Shown here: positions 27,000-36,189 of the stretch, in pieces
Position numbering within the stretch: position 1 is the stretch's first letter
Layout: every line of letters begins with the position of its first letter
DNA from: Bacteroidota bacterium
Lineage (GTDB): Bacteria; Bacteroidota; Bacteroidia; Chitinophagales; Chitinophagaceae
Assembly: GCA_028876495.1 (NCBI GenBank)
Contig: JAGWRO010000062.1
Coordinates: forward strand, 1-64,000
Direction: 5' to 3'
Length of the DNA stretch: 64,000 nucleotides
Program-made: the position numbers and the translations under genes
The notes under the pieces: generated by a model
Database searches by the model: none
Told to the model about the DNA's origin: nothing
The model's input: only the letters and a program-made list of their open reading frames with translations

Positions 27000-27653
27000 T
27001 TAAAATCCCATTTTTTCTTTGAGCTTTCCATTGCGGGTTAAAAATTTTCCATATTCAAACAAGTTGTCGATAGGCGATCTTTGAAAAAGATCAAACGTTA
27101 CATTGATTCCTTTTTCAATGGCTTCGTCTGTTTTTTCAAAGCCGGCGCTGTCATCATCCATCCAGAAATTAATGATAAAAGCAAATTGAACCCACAAAGC
27201 ATCTTTGTATCTTTTGCTAAAAAGTTTCCTGTCGGCGAGTTCACCGCTGCCCAGTCCTTCATTGATTACATCTTCAGCAAAGCTTTCAAATACAGAACGT
27301 GCGCCAGACAAAACATTAGGAGTCGTTATTTTTGTTGGATGCTTTTTTAAAGTGTAGATAATAAAGCTTCGTTTGGTTTTCAGCAATTCCATATAACTGT
27401 AAAAAAAGGAAAGCATTTTTTCGCGGGAAGTATACTGTGGCCAAACTTCCTGCTCCTTTATGGTAATAATGGTTGCTATGGTTAAATCTTCCCAAACCGC
27501 TTTTTCAATTGCTTCAAAAGAACCGTAAATTTTATAAAAATCAGCTTCAGTGATTTTTGTTTTTTTTGCAAAATTGTAAACCGATTTAGGTGGTTCGCCA
27601 TTGGTAAGCACGTAATCGATGTAGTTGTCTTTTATTTTTTCTGCGTTTGCCAT
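27000..27653 (-). CDS. TetR-like regulator
   Basis: 217 residues. The N-terminus carries a helix-turn-helix of the TetR type (NFAKKTKITEADFYKIYGSF), with a helical ligand domain after it. The HTH is divergent from the classic version, so DNA binding is likely but not certain. It shares an operon with the ABC1 kinase downstream and is divergent from the Dabb gene at 27900, across 246 bases which should hold the operator. No clear palindrome was found there. Confidence 0.8.
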   Translation of the reverse strand: MANAEKIKDNYIDYVLTNGEPPKSVYNFAKKTKITEADFYKIYGSFEAIEKAVWEDLTIATIITIKEQEVWPQYTSREKMLSFFYSYMELLKTKRSFIIYTLKKHPTKITTPNVLSGARSVFESFAEDVINEGLGSGELADRKLFSKRYKDALWVQFAFIINFWMDDDSAGFEKTDEAIEKGINVTFDLFQRSPIDNLFEYGKFLTRNGKLKEKMGF

Positions 27654-27899
27654 GGTTGATTTTTTAAGGGTAAAAATGGCCGGGTAAATGGATTAAAAAG
27701 TTTCACTTTACCGGAGTATAAAGGTAATACATTCCATCATTGAATAATGGGAGATGGGTTATTAAAATACAGATATGATAATGCTTTAACAATTTAATCA
27801 GGAGACGTCAGTTAAAATGTTTCCAATTTTTTTATGAATTCAAAAAGATATTGCATTAAGTTTGACAATCATTAATTTACCATAACAATTATATTAATT

Positions 27900-28220
27900 A
27901 TGATTATTGAGAAGAATGGCTTTATACACCATGTATTTTTCTGGTTAAAAAATCCGGAAAGCAAAGAAGACCTTTCAGAACTTATTGCCGGATTGCAAAA
28001 ACTTTCCAAAGCCCCTACCATCAAAGATTTTCATATCGGACAGCCTGCAAACACCAACCGCGATGTGATTGATACTACATACGCTGCTTCATGGCTGCTT
28101 TTGTTTGAAAACGCCGAAGACCAGGATGTTTACCAGACTGATACGGTTCATTTAAAATTTATTGAAGAATGTTCTCATTTGTGGAGTAAGGTGGTGGTAT
28201 ATGATACCGTTGGAGTATAG
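27900..28220 (+). CDS. Dabb (stress-responsive A/B barrel) protein
   Basis: 106 residues with the Dabb fold pattern: IHHVFFWLKNPES at the start (the conserved His and the Phe/Trp strand), SWLLLFENAEDQDVYQTDTVHLKFIEE at the end. The fold dimerises and is used in polyketide-cyclising and stress proteins; the function here is unknown. It lies 41 bases before a DUF5916 gene, probably in one operon. Confidence 0.85.
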   Translation: MIIEKNGFIHHVFFWLKNPESKEDLSELIAGLQKLSKAPTIKDFHIGQPANTNRDVIDTTYAASWLLLFENAEDQDVYQTDTVHLKFIEECSHLWSKVVVYDTVGV

Positions 28221-28261
28221 AATTAATGACCTTACTGCTTTTATTTATAATTTATTGCCTG

Positions 28262-30433
28262 ATGAAATTCACACTATTCGTTTGCGCTTGCCTGTTATGT
28301 GCCTCGGTTTTTCCACAAAAAAAGAATGCTGCCTATCAACTGCATATTTATCCTACTACTGAAAAGATAACCATTGACGGTGTTGCAAACGAGGAGGTAT
28401 GGCAACGTGCAGAAGTGGCAAAGAATTTTTATATGGTTCTTCCTATGGATACCAGCCTTGCCAATGTAAAAACAGAAGTGGAGATGACTTATGACAGAAC
28501 CAACCTGTACTTGCTGGCAAAATGTTTCGATGCTCCGAGAAAAGATGAAATAGTAGAATCCTTAAGAAGAGACTGGAACTTTCTGAAAAATGACAACTTT
28601 ATTGTTTTTATAGATCCATTTGATGACCAGACTGACGGATTTGCTTTTGGGACGAATTCTGAAAATGCCCAATGGGATGGCCTTATGTATGAAGGAGGTT
28701 CTGTTGATTTAAACTGGGATAACAAGTGGGTTTCGGCAGTAAAACATTATGCTGATAGTTGGGTACTGGAAATGGCCATTCCTTTAAAAATTCTCCGGTA
28801 TAAAAAAGGAGTTACCCAATGGGGAATTAATTTCAGCAGGAACGATTTAAGAACAACCGAAAAATCAAGTTGGGCCCCTGTTCCAAGACAATTTCCTACG
28901 GCAGCACTTGCTTACACCGGAACATTGGTTTGGGGCCATGCTCCAACTGTACAAAAGGGAAACATTTCTCTGATTCCGCATTTATTAACGGGTGTTTCAA
29001 AAGAACAAATTCCTATTGCTCCGGCAGAATTTAAACATGAAGTAGGATTGGATGCGAAAGTAGCAGTTACTTCTTCTCTAAATCTCGATCTGACCGTTAA
29101 TCCCGATTTTTCGCAGGTGGAAGTTGACAAACAGGTTACGAACCTGGATCGTTACGAATTGTTTTTTCCGGAAAGAAGACAGTTCTTTTTGGAGAACGGC
29201 GACCAAATCAACAACTTTGGTTATTCAGATATCCGCCCATTTTTTTCGAGGCGCATTGGTCTTGGTATTCCTATAGAATATGGCGGAAGATTAAGCGGTA
29301 ACCTGAATAAAAAGTGGCGCATGACGTTAATGGATATGGAAACCCGAAAGCAAAGCGACATTGCTTTACCTGCTCAAAACTTTGCTGTTGCAGCTTTACA
29401 GCGAAGAGTTTTTTCACGATCGAATATTAATATCATTTTCGTGAACAAGCAATCGGTAAATTATACTTTACCGAAAGATTCTACCGTTCCAAAATATTCT
29501 TTGTTCAACAGGAATATTGGTTTTGAATACAACCTTGCTTCGCCCAATAATTCATGGACGGGTAAACTCTTGCTTTTAAAATCTTTTACGCCGGATAAAA
29601 ACAATAATAATTTTACTCATGCGGCTAACTTAAAATATGCAGGAAAAAGATGGACGATCAGTGGTGCTTATGAATCTGTAGGGGGTAATTATAATGCAGA
29701 AGTGGGTTATGTTCCGCGCATTAATTATATCAAATTAAGTCCACAGATTTCTTATAATTTCTTTCCGAAAGCAGGGAGCATCTTAACGCATGGACCACAG
29801 TTTACTGCTAACTATTTTTACGACAAACAATTTAATGAAACCGATCATGAAGATCTTTTTACTTATCTCATTACTTTTCGCAACAAAGCCACACTTTCCG
29901 GCGTTTTGATGGACGATTTTGTGAGAGTACTTTTTCCTTTTGATCCGACCAACAGTGGCAAGGATTCATTAGCGTACAATTCAAAACATTCGTGGGAAAC
30001 TGCCGGAGCAGATTTTGTTTCGAAACCTCAAAGTCTTTTCAATTACAGTTTTTCTTTTCGTTATGGCGGTTACTATGCCAATGGAGAAAAGTATACTGTC
30101 AGCAGCGAAGTTGGCTACCGTTTTCAACCGATTCTTAATTTAAGCCTGGGTGCTTCTTACAATGAATTACAACTTCCTGCGCCGTGGGGGCATACTTCTT
30201 TTTGGCTGGTGGGCCCAAAAGTAGATTTTACTTTAACGACCAAGCTGTTTTTTACCGCTTATGTTCAATATAACGAACAACTGAATAATACGAATATTAA
30301 TGCAAGGCTTCAATGGCGTTACAAACCGGCTTCTGATCTGTTTATCGTTTATACCGATAATTACCTGATTACTCCATTTGCAGTGAGAAATAGAATGATC
30401 TTATTGAAGTTTACTTATTGGTGGAATCCGTGA
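28262..30433 (+). CDS. DUF5916 / CBM9-like N-terminal domain outer-membrane protein
   Basis: The ATG at 28262 is chosen because it opens a signal peptide (MKFTLFVCACLLCASVFPQ). An upstream in-frame ATG at 28226 would add 12 hydrophobic residues. Residues 25-190 resemble the carbohydrate-binding family 9-like domain (KITIDGVANEEVWQRAE, DDQTDGFAFGTN). The rest is DUF5916, a beta-barrel-like region with FFPERRQFFLENGDQI and alternating aromatic strands to the C-terminus. It likely sits in or on the outer membrane. Function unknown. Confidence 0.85.
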   Translation: MKFTLFVCACLLCASVFPQKKNAAYQLHIYPTTEKITIDGVANEEVWQRAEVAKNFYMVLPMDTSLANVKTEVEMTYDRTNLYLLAKCFDAPRKDEIVESLRRDWNFLKNDNFIVFIDPFDDQTDGFAFGTNSENAQWDGLMYEGGSVDLNWDNKWVSAVKHYADSWVLEMAIPLKILRYKKGVTQWGINFSRNDLRTTEKSSWAPVPRQFPTAALAYTGTLVWGHAPTVQKGNISLIPHLLTGVSKEQIPIAPAEFKHEVGLDAKVAVTSSLNLDLTVNPDFSQVEVDKQVTNLDRYELFFPERRQFFLENGDQINNFGYSDIRPFFSRRIGLGIPIEYGGRLSGNLNKKWRMTLMDMETRKQSDIALPAQNFAVAALQRRVFSRSNINIIFVNKQSVNYTLPKDSTVPKYSLFNRNIGFEYNLASPNNSWTGKLLLLKSFTPDKNNNNFTHAANLKYAGKRWTISGAYESVGGNYNAEVGYVPRINYIKLSPQISYNFFPKAGSILTHGPQFTANYFYDKQFNETDHEDLFTYLITFRNKATLSGVLMDDFVRVLFPFDPTNSGKDSLAYNSKHSWETAGADFVSKPQSLFNYSFSFRYGGYYANGEKYTVSSEVGYRFQPILNLSLGASYNELQLPAPWGHTSFWLVGPKVDFTLTTKLFFTAYVQYNEQLNNTNINARLQWRYKPASDLFIVYTDNYLITPFAVRNRMILLKFTYWWNP

Positions 30434-30469
30434 TCGGGAAAATAGGAATCGGTATTATTTGTTGGTTTA

Positions 30470-30760
30470 CTATAATTGGGTAGGTTGTTCAAAAAAATCA
30501 AATAAATATTTTTCTTCAAAGGAGATTTTAAACTTTTCCAACAATTGATGATATTCCTGGTTGAATGTTTTCTTTTGATGATGTTGCTCCTGATTTAAAA
30601 TATATTTTACAACCGCATCAATATGAGACTGCGAATAAGAAAAAACGCCATAACCATTCTGCCATGCAAATTTATTATTTAGCCAACCTTTGCTGTTTAT
30701 AAATTCATTGCTTGCTACTTTTATCTCTTTTACAAAATCAGAAATCAGGCGGCTCTAATG
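30470..30760 (-). pseudogene. 3' remnant of REP-associated tyrosine (IS200-like, Y1) transposase
   Basis: The minus-strand frame from about 30760 to the TAG at 30470-30472 encodes about 95 residues with FVKEIKVASNEFI, FAWQNGYGVFSYS and VKYILNQEQHHQKKTF, the typical C-terminal third of REP-associated tyrosine transposases. The catalytic HUH motif and the N-terminal two thirds are missing: upstream sequence runs directly into a palindromic repeat unit. It is therefore a truncated relic, in keeping with the REP-like units alongside. Confidence 0.8.
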
Positions 30761-30858
30761 GAGCCAAATAATAATTTAATTGTAATCAATAACTATAAAC
30801 AGAATGCTCTTCTGAAGCAGTGGTACTTATAATCAGTATAATTTTATTTTTCTGAATT
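30742..30858 (-). repeat. REP/BIME-like unit A
   Basis: On the minus strand it reads: imperfect palindrome GCTTCAGAAGAGC (30818-30806), GTTTATAG (30800-30793), an A+T-rich spacer, and palindrome GGCTCCATTAGAGCC (30765-30751). It begins directly at the broken end of the transposase remnant. The 117-base sequence is repeated almost exactly 157 bases further on. Confidence 0.7.
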
Positions 30859-30898
30859 GGTTTTCATGGATAATTTTAAAACTTTTATTTCTTAAATA

Positions 30899-31015
30899 AA
30901 ATCAGGCGGCTCTAATGGAGCCAAATAATAATTTAATTGTAATCAATAACTATAAACAGAATGCTCCTCTGAAGCAGTGGTACTTCTAATCGGTATAATT
31001 TTTATTTTTTGAATT
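30899..31015 (-). repeat. REP/BIME-like unit B (direct repeat of unit A)
   Basis: Nearly identical to unit A with an offset of 157 bases; three substitutions in the first hundred bases and one inserted T after that. Palindromes at 30908-30922 and 30963-30975, with the GTTTATAG block at 30957-30950. One change, C for T at 30967, improves the pairing of the second palindrome. Confidence 0.7.
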
Positions 31016-31073
31016 ATTTTGATAGATAATTTGACGATTTCTCGTCGATAAAATGAATTGCGACCTGCATTTC

Positions 31074-31137
31074 GCTCCATAGGAGCCACCAGTTTATAGA
31101 CTTTAAATAATTATTAGTTGTTGGCTCCATAGGAGCC
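31074..31137 (+). repeat. REP/BIME-like unit C (opposite orientation)
   Basis: GCTCCATAGGAGC (31074-31086), GTTTATAG (31092-31099), a 23-base A+T-rich spacer and GGCTCCATAGGAGCC (31123-31137). The order matches units A and B but on the opposite strand. It lies about 90 bases from the hemL stop, so it may also serve as an mRNA end-stabilising structure. Confidence 0.7.
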
Positions 31138-31226
31138 TCCTTGTGCTTAATGTCAATAGCATAAAATTTGGATATGTTGAATGCTAAACAAAAAATTGCA
31201 ATTTTTGTTGATTTACTGTGAAAGAA

Positions 31227-32507
31227 TTACCAACTAAAATCCTCCACAGCATCAAAAGTTTTTTGCAGATCTTCTGAACTTAAAGCATTGCTTATAAACC
31301 AACTTTCATAAGCCGAAGGCGGAAGATAAATTCCATGATCAAGCATGTGATGGAAGAATTTGTTGAAGACCTTTATATCTGTTTTTGATGCGGAATCAAA
31401 ATCAATCACGTCATCATTCGTGAAAAAAACACTCATCATACTTCCAACACGGTTAATGCGGTGAGGAATATTTTTATTACCCAAAATATCATTCAGGCTT
31501 TTTTCAATGCGCGCTGTCTTTTCATCCAATTGGGTATAAACGGAAGGGTTGTTTTTTAATTCATTCAGCATGGTATAACCGGCAATCATTGCAATCGGGT
31601 TTCCGCTTAAAGTGCCCGCCTGGTAAACATTTCCGATTGGCGCAATGTGTTCCATGATTTCTTTTTTACCACCAAAAGCACCAACAGGTAATCCGCCGCC
31701 AATCACTTTTCCAAAGGTTACAAGATCCGCGTTGATGTTCAGTTTTTCCTGCGCCCCGCCGGCAGCCAAACGAAATCCTGTCATCACTTCATCAAAAATG
31801 AAAACGATATTTTCCTGGTTGCATAATTTTCTTAATCCTTCTAAAAACCCTTCCTGTGGAGGCACACAGCCCATATTGCCTACGACAGGCTCAACAATGA
31901 TCGCCGCGATTTCTCCCTTATTTTCTTCAATTAATTTTTCAACTGCCTGCAAATTATTGTAAGGAGCAGTAAGTGTATCCTGCGCCACACCCGCAGTTAC
32001 GCCGGGAACCGACTGGATGTTCAACGTAGCCACGCCACTTCCTGCTTTTACTAAAAACGCATCTGCATGACCGTGATAACAACCTTCAAACTTGATAAAT
32101 TTATTTTTACCGGTAAAGCCGCGTGCCAGGCGGATAGCGCTCATGCACGCTTCTGTACCGCTGCTTACCATACGAACCAAATCGACATTGGGTGCCATGC
32201 TTTTTATCAACTCCGCCATTTCAATTTCCAATTCGGTTGGAGCGCCAAAAGATGTTGATCCCGCTGCCTTTTCCTGTATCGCTTTTACCACTGGTTCATA
32301 AGCATGGCCGAGAATCATTGGCCCCCATGAATTGATGTAGTCGATATAACTGTTTCCGTCTTCATCATACAGGTACGAGCCTTTTGCAGACTTGATAAAA
32401 AGAGGAGTGCCACCAACGCTTCTGAAAGCACGTACAGGAGAGTTAACGCCTCCGGGGATGGAATTTTGTGCGCGTTGAAATAGTTCTATACTTTTTTTTA
32501 GATTCAT
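31227..32507 (-). CDS. hemL: Glutamate-1-semialdehyde 2,1-aminomutase
   Basis: 426 residues, full length. PLP-dependent aminotransferase fold; the Schiff-base Lys lies in [13 protein letters not shown] near residue 266, and the motif [10 protein letters not shown] provides the Asp for PLP. The opening [19 protein letters not shown] is diagnostic. It converts glutamate-1-semialdehyde, made by HemA, to 5-aminolevulinate. It is the last gene of the minus-strand haem operon, 124 bases after hemB; this gap may contain its own promoter. Confidence 0.97.
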   Translation of the reverse strand: MNLKKSIELFQRAQNSIPGGVNSPVRAFRSVGGTPLFIKSAKGSYLYDEDGNSYIDYINSWGPMILGHAYEPVVKAIQEKAAGSTSFGAPTELEIEMAELIKSMAPNVDLVRMVSSGTEACMSAIRLARGFTGKNKFIKFEGCYHGHADAFLVKAGSGVATLNIQSVPGVTAGVAQDTLTAPYNNLQAVEKLIEENKGEIAAIIVEPVVGNMGCVPPQEGFLEGLRKLCNQENIVFIFDEVMTGFRLAAGGAQEKLNINADLVTFGKVIGGGLPVGAFGGKKEIMEHIAPIGNVYQAGTLSGNPIAMIAGYTMLNELKNNPSVYTQLDEKTARIEKSLNDILGNKNIPHRINRVGSMMSVFFTNDDVIDFDSASKTDIKVFNKFFHHMLDHGIYLPPSAYESWFISNALSSEDLQKTFDAVEDFSW

Positions 32508-32631
32508 TAGCGACGATTTTTTTTGATCAATTATAGATTACAAAATCATGTATTTATAAGGTATTTGCATTAATAACCTTAAGGCCTGAAATGTTGTTAA
32601 AAACTTTTGTTTGTTTTATCATTCAATGAAT

Positions 32632-33606
32632 TCAAGACAGCAACCTCACTGCATCCTTTGCAAAATAAGTCGCAATCAAATCAGCGCCTGATCTCTTAAT
32701 AGAAGTGAGACTTTCCAAAACTGCTTTTTCTTCATTAATCCAGCCCATCTTTGCTGCTGCTTTTATCAAGGCATATTCACCGCTCACGTGGTAAGCACTA
32801 ACTGGAATTCGTACACTGTTTTTTACTTCGCGGATAATATCCAGGTAAGCCATCGCCGGTTTTACCATTACAATATCGGCACCTTCCTGCTCATCCATTA
32901 ACGCTTCTTTTACAGCTTCGATACGATTGGCATAATTCATCTGGTAGGTTTTTTTATCACCAAAGCCTGGTGCCGAATCCAGCGCATCTCTGAAAGGCCC
33001 GTAAAAGCAGGAAGCGTATTTGGCACTGTAAGCCATGATACCGGTTTTTGTAAAATTGTTTTGTTCAAAAGCTTTACGGATAGCGCCGATGCGGCCGTCC
33101 ATCATATCGCTGGGCGCTACAAAATCCGCCCCCGCTTGCGCATGACTTAGACTCATTTTTACCAAAGCTTCAACAGTAGGATCATTTACAATTTCGCCAT
33201 TTTCAACAATTCCATCATGTCCGTAGGAAGAGTAAGGATCTAAGGCAACATCCGTCATTACGATCATTTCAGGAATCGCGTCTTTAATCGCTTTAATACT
33301 TCTTTGCATCAATCCGTTTGGATTCCACGATTCTTTCCCTGTATTGTCTTTTAATTCATCCGGCGCTTTGATGAAAATTAAAACACTTTTAATGCCCATG
33401 TTCCAACATTCTTTCACATCTTTTATGGTTTCATCCAGCGATCGGCGATAATAGCCAGGCATAGACGGGATTTCATAAACTAAATTTTCACCTTCGTCAA
33501 TAAATATCGGCAGAATAAAATCGCTTGGAGTAAGTGTTGTTTCTGCTACCATACTTCTGATGGCAGGGTTGCTTCTGAGAATTCGATATCTTTTTTGTAA
33601 ATACAT
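32632..33606 (-). CDS. hemB: Delta-aminolevulinic acid dehydratase (porphobilinogen synthase)
   Basis: 324 residues. Both active-site Lys blocks are visible: YSAKYASCFYGPFRDA and MVKPAMAYLD. The zinc-site cysteines found in many HemB proteins are replaced: the block reads VALDPYSSYGHDG rather than the Cys-rich version, so this is a zinc-independent (Mg-type) enzyme. It condenses two 5-aminolevulinates to porphobilinogen. Its ATG starts two bases after the stop codon of the ParE/RelE-like toxin gene, so its translation is probably coupled to that gene. Confidence 0.97.
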   Translation of the reverse strand: MYLQKRYRILRSNPAIRSMVAETTLTPSDFILPIFIDEGENLVYEIPSMPGYYRRSLDETIKDVKECWNMGIKSVLIFIKAPDELKDNTGKESWNPNGLMQRSIKAIKDAIPEMIVMTDVALDPYSSYGHDGIVENGEIVNDPTVEALVKMSLSHAQAGADFVAPSDMMDGRIGAIRKAFEQNNFTKTGIMAYSAKYASCFYGPFRDALDSAPGFGDKKTYQMNYANRIEAVKEALMDEQEGADIVMVKPAMAYLDIIREVKNSVRIPVSAYHVSGEYALIKAAAKMGWINEEKAVLESLTSIKRSGADLIATYFAKDAVRLLS

Positions 33607-33608
33607 TC

Positions 33609-33908
33609 TTATAAATTTTTTAATGATTCATGGTTTCGGTTAGTATTAAAAACTCTTAATACAAGTACCGTATTTTTCATGATTTGAAAAATAATTACAA
33701 AAGGAAATGTTTTAATTTTTATGTCGCGAATATTTTTGTCATTCCGGATGTAGCTATAATATTGCGGTGTTTGCGATAATTTTAAATAGGAATCTTCAAG
33801 AGATTTCAAAAACCTTTCACCCAAACCGGGAGATTGTTCTTCATAATATTCATAAGCATCTCCGGTTTCCTGGTAAGCAGTTGCAGAAACTTTTATTTGA
33901 TACTTCAT
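33609..33908 (-). CDS. RelE/ParE-type toxin
   Basis: 99 residues with the compact ParE/RelE plan: an N-terminal strand and helix (AYQETGDAYEYYEEQSPGLGERFLKSLED), a loop with IRDIKIKTFPFVIIFQ, and a final strand (TVLVLRVFNTNRNH). Whether it targets gyrase (ParE) or ribosome-bound mRNA (RelE) cannot be told. It overlaps the antitoxin gene by four bases and is followed two bases later by hemB. Placement inside an otherwise conserved haem operon is unusual. Confidence 0.85.
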   Translation of the reverse strand: MKYQIKVSATAYQETGDAYEYYEEQSPGLGERFLKSLEDSYLKLSQTPQYYSYIRNDKNIRDIKIKTFPFVIIFQIMKNTVLVLRVFNTNRNHESLKNL

Positions 33909-34135
33909 CTTTTTTTGCTTCTGATCTGCTCATGAGCTTCTTCAACTGTGAACGTGGTTTCGGGATGTGCTAACATTTCATCTTTAATTCTATAAAATTC
34001 TTCAATTTCTTCCTTAGAATATTCTTGATCATTGTCATTATATTCATTCGCTAATGCGATCATTAAGCTTACCAGTTTTTCATCGGCCTTTTCGATAATT
34101 TCTTTTAATACTCGTTTTTTATCAGTAATAACCAT
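33905..34135 (-). CDS. Antitoxin partner of the RelE/ParE-type toxin
   Basis: An open frame runs further upstream, but the ATG at 34135 gives a 76-residue acidic helical protein (DNDQEYSKEEIEEFYRIKDE) ending TFTVEEAHEQIRSKKR. This C-terminus is like those of small antitoxins paired with ParE/RelE toxins. Its four-base overlap with the toxin gene (ATGA-type) is the standard operon junction. No clear DNA-binding domain is visible, so autoregulation is uncertain. A palindrome lies just upstream, at 34168-34199. Confidence 0.75.
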   Translation of the reverse strand: MVITDKKRVLKEIIEKADEKLVSLMIALANEYNDNDQEYSKEEIEEFYRIKDEMLAHPETTFTVEEAHEQIRSKKR

Positions 34136-34167
34136 TGGAAGTATTTTTACAAATTTACCTGATTTTT

Positions 34168-34199
34168 TTGTAGAGACAACATATGTGTCGTCTCTGCGA
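34168..34199. repeat. AGAGAC palindrome between hemF and the antitoxin gene
   Basis: AGAGACAACA (34172-34181) and TGTCGTCTCT (34186-34195) form a 10-bp stem with one A-C mismatch and a TATG loop, flanked by T and A tracts that extend the pairing. It resembles the TGTAGAGACG-type short dispersed palindromes I recall in Bacteroidota and cyanobacteria. It could mark the edge of the inserted cassette or act as an operator or processing site. Confidence 0.55.
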
Positions 34200-34202
34200 A
34201 AA

Positions 34203-35120
34203 CTAATTATTGACCCATTCCTTTGGCTGCAAACAAACAATCTGTAACTTCTCTTCCTCACTCTCCGGCACAGGTTGGTAATTATATTCAAAACGAACAG
34301 TGGGAGGAAGACTCATTAAAATACTTTCCGTTCTGCCATTTGTTTTTAAACCAAACAAGGTACCACGGTCGTGGATCAAATTAAATTCAACATACCGCCC
34401 TCTTCTTATTTCCTGCCAATATTTATTTTCAGCAGTAAACAAACAATTTTTGCGTTTTTCTACTATAGGAATATAAGAAGGAATAAACGCGTTGCCACAG
34501 GCTTTTCCAAAACTTACCCAAAAATTTACATCGTGTTTTTCATCTGGCCTTTGGTAATCATAAAAAATACCTCCGATGCCTCTTCGTTCATTATTTCTGT
34601 GACTATTTACAAAATAATTATCGCAATCTTTTTTAAATAATGAATAAAAAGTTACATCAAATTTGTCGCAAACATTTTTATACGTTTGATGAAAATGTTT
34701 TGCATCTTCTTCAAATAAATAATAAGGTGTAAGGTCGGTGCCACCGCCAAACCATCTGTCGATCACTTCTTCTTTTTCATTGTACAATTCAAACATCCTG
34801 TAATTGCAATGAACAGTTGGAACAAAGGGGTTTAAAGGATGAATCACGAGGCTTAAACCGCAGGCAAACCATTTTGCGCCATCGATTTTTAATTGTTTTT
34901 TCATCGGTTCAGTCACATCGCCAAAAACCACCGAAGTATTTACACCACCTTTTTCAAATACATTTCCCTTGGCGATCACTCTTGTTTTTCCTCCTCCACC
35001 TTCTTTTCTTTGCCACCGTTCTTCTACAAATTTTGCCTTGCCGTCTACATCTTCCAATGCTTTACAGATGCGGTTTTGAAGGTTTTCAATATATGATATC
35101 CAATCTTCTTTAATACTCAT
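34203..35120 (-). CDS. hemF: Coproporphyrinogen III oxidase, oxygen-dependent
   Basis: 305 residues. The conserved HemF blocks are clear: WFGGGTDLTPYYL, the GIGGIFYDYQ block, and the GRYVEFNLIHDRGTLFGL substrate loop near residue 245. It oxidatively decarboxylates coproporphyrinogen III to protoporphyrinogen IX using O2. Its presence together with hemJ indicates the aerobic protoporphyrin-dependent route. It is 34 bases downstream of hemE. The downstream neighbour is the toxin-antitoxin pair rather than another hem gene. Confidence 0.97.
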   Translation of the reverse strand: MSIKEDWISYIENLQNRICKALEDVDGKAKFVEERWQRKEGGGGKTRVIAKGNVFEKGGVNTSVVFGDVTEPMKKQLKIDGAKWFACGLSLVIHPLNPFVPTVHCNYRMFELYNEKEEVIDRWFGGGTDLTPYYLFEEDAKHFHQTYKNVCDKFDVTFYSLFKKDCDNYFVNSHRNNERRGIGGIFYDYQRPDEKHDVNFWVSFGKACGNAFIPSYIPIVEKRKNCLFTAENKYWQEIRRGRYVEFNLIHDRGTLFGLKTNGRTESILMSLPPTVRFEYNYQPVPESEEEKLQIVCLQPKEWVNN

Positions 35121-35154
35121 TGAGGATAAATTCTATTGTTTGTTTTTCCATTCG

Positions 35155-36189
35155 CTATTCCCCTTCATATTCTTTAACTGCATCCACAAAAGCTCTTGCG
35201 TGATCGACAGGAATATTCGGAGTAATGCCATGTCCTAAATTGGCGATGTACTTTTGAGCACCGAATTCACTGATCATTTTATGAACGGCTTTTTTGATTT
35301 CAGGTATCGGTAATAATAATTTTGCAGGATCAAAATTTCCCTGCAAAGTGATGCGGTTCCCTGTCATTTCTCTTGCCATTTTTGGCGAAATCGTCCAGTC
35401 GATTCCAATACCCGAAGCGCTGCTTTCGCTCAATTCAGGCAAAGCGTACCAACTTCCTTTCGGGAATAAAATTACAGGCGCTTCTTCTTTCACGGCGTCT
35501 GCAATTTTCATTAAATAAGGTTGTGCATACTCTTTAAAATCTTCAGGACTTAGTGAGCCACTCCAACTGTCAAAAACCTGCAAAACATCTGCTCCCGCTT
35601 TTGCCTGCGCTTTTAAATAATTGATAGTTGTGTCAGTGATCTTTTGTAATAATTGGTGAGCCAATTCAGGTTGTACATAACAAAATGCTTTTGCTTTTTC
35701 CCATGTCTTGCTTCCTTTCCCTTCTACCATGTAGCAAAGGATGGTCCACGGTGCTCCGGCAAATCCTATCAAGGGAACACGACCGTTTAATTCCTGTTTT
35801 GTAAGTGAAAGCGCTTTTAATACATAATTTAAATTTTCTTCCACCTCATTAGTTACCAAAGCATCAATATCTTTTTGCGTTTTGATCACATTGGGCAGTG
35901 AAGGTCCTTTCCCTTCTTCCATCAACACTTCCACGCCCATCGCCTGCGGTATCACTAAAATATCAGAAAATATAATTGCTGCGTCTACAGCTACCTGTTC
36001 TACAGGCTGCAAAGTTATTTCTGTTGCAAGCTCAGGTGTTTGCACTCTGGTGAAGAAATCATATTTCTCTCTCAATTTTATGTAATCCGGCAAATACCTT
36101 CCTGCCTGGCGCATCATCCAAACGGGCGGCCGTTCTACTTTTTCCTGTCGTAAAGCTCTTAATAAGAGATCGTTCTTTAATAGTTGCAT
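35155..36189 (-). CDS. hemE: Uroporphyrinogen decarboxylase
   Basis: 344 residues. The N-terminal signature [17 protein letters not shown] is exact for UroD, with the Arg residues that bind substrate carboxylates; [14 protein letters not shown] and [11 protein letters not shown] follow. It decarboxylates uroporphyrinogen III to coproporphyrinogen III. Start and the hemD stop abut with no gap, which implies translational coupling. Confidence 0.98.
   Translation of the reverse strand: MQLLKNDLLLRALRQEKVERPPVWMMRQAGRYLPDYIKLREKYDFFTRVQTPELATEITLQPVEQVAVDAAIIFSDILVIPQAMGVEVLMEEGKGPSLPNVIKTQKDIDALVTNEVEENLNYVLKALSLTKQELNGRVPLIGFAGAPWTILCYMVEGKGSKTWEKAKAFCYVQPELAHQLLQKITDTTINYLKAQAKAGADVLQVFDSWSGSLSPEDFKEYAQPYLMKIADAVKEEAPVILFPKGSWYALPELSESSASGIGIDWTISPKMAREMTGNRITLQGNFDPAKLLLPIPEIKKAVHKMISEFGAQKYIANLGHGITPNIPVDHARAFVDAVKEYEGE

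Noticed and set aside
30742-31137. Regular repeats considered as a CRISPR array
   Set aside because: Only two long direct repeats and one inverted unit; no 25-40-base repeat with unique spacers, and no cas genes nearby.
33905-34291. Longer antitoxin frame beginning at 34291
   Set aside because: The extra 52 codons run through the palindrome and into hemF with no antitoxin-like pattern; the ATG at 34135 gives a normal antitoxin size.
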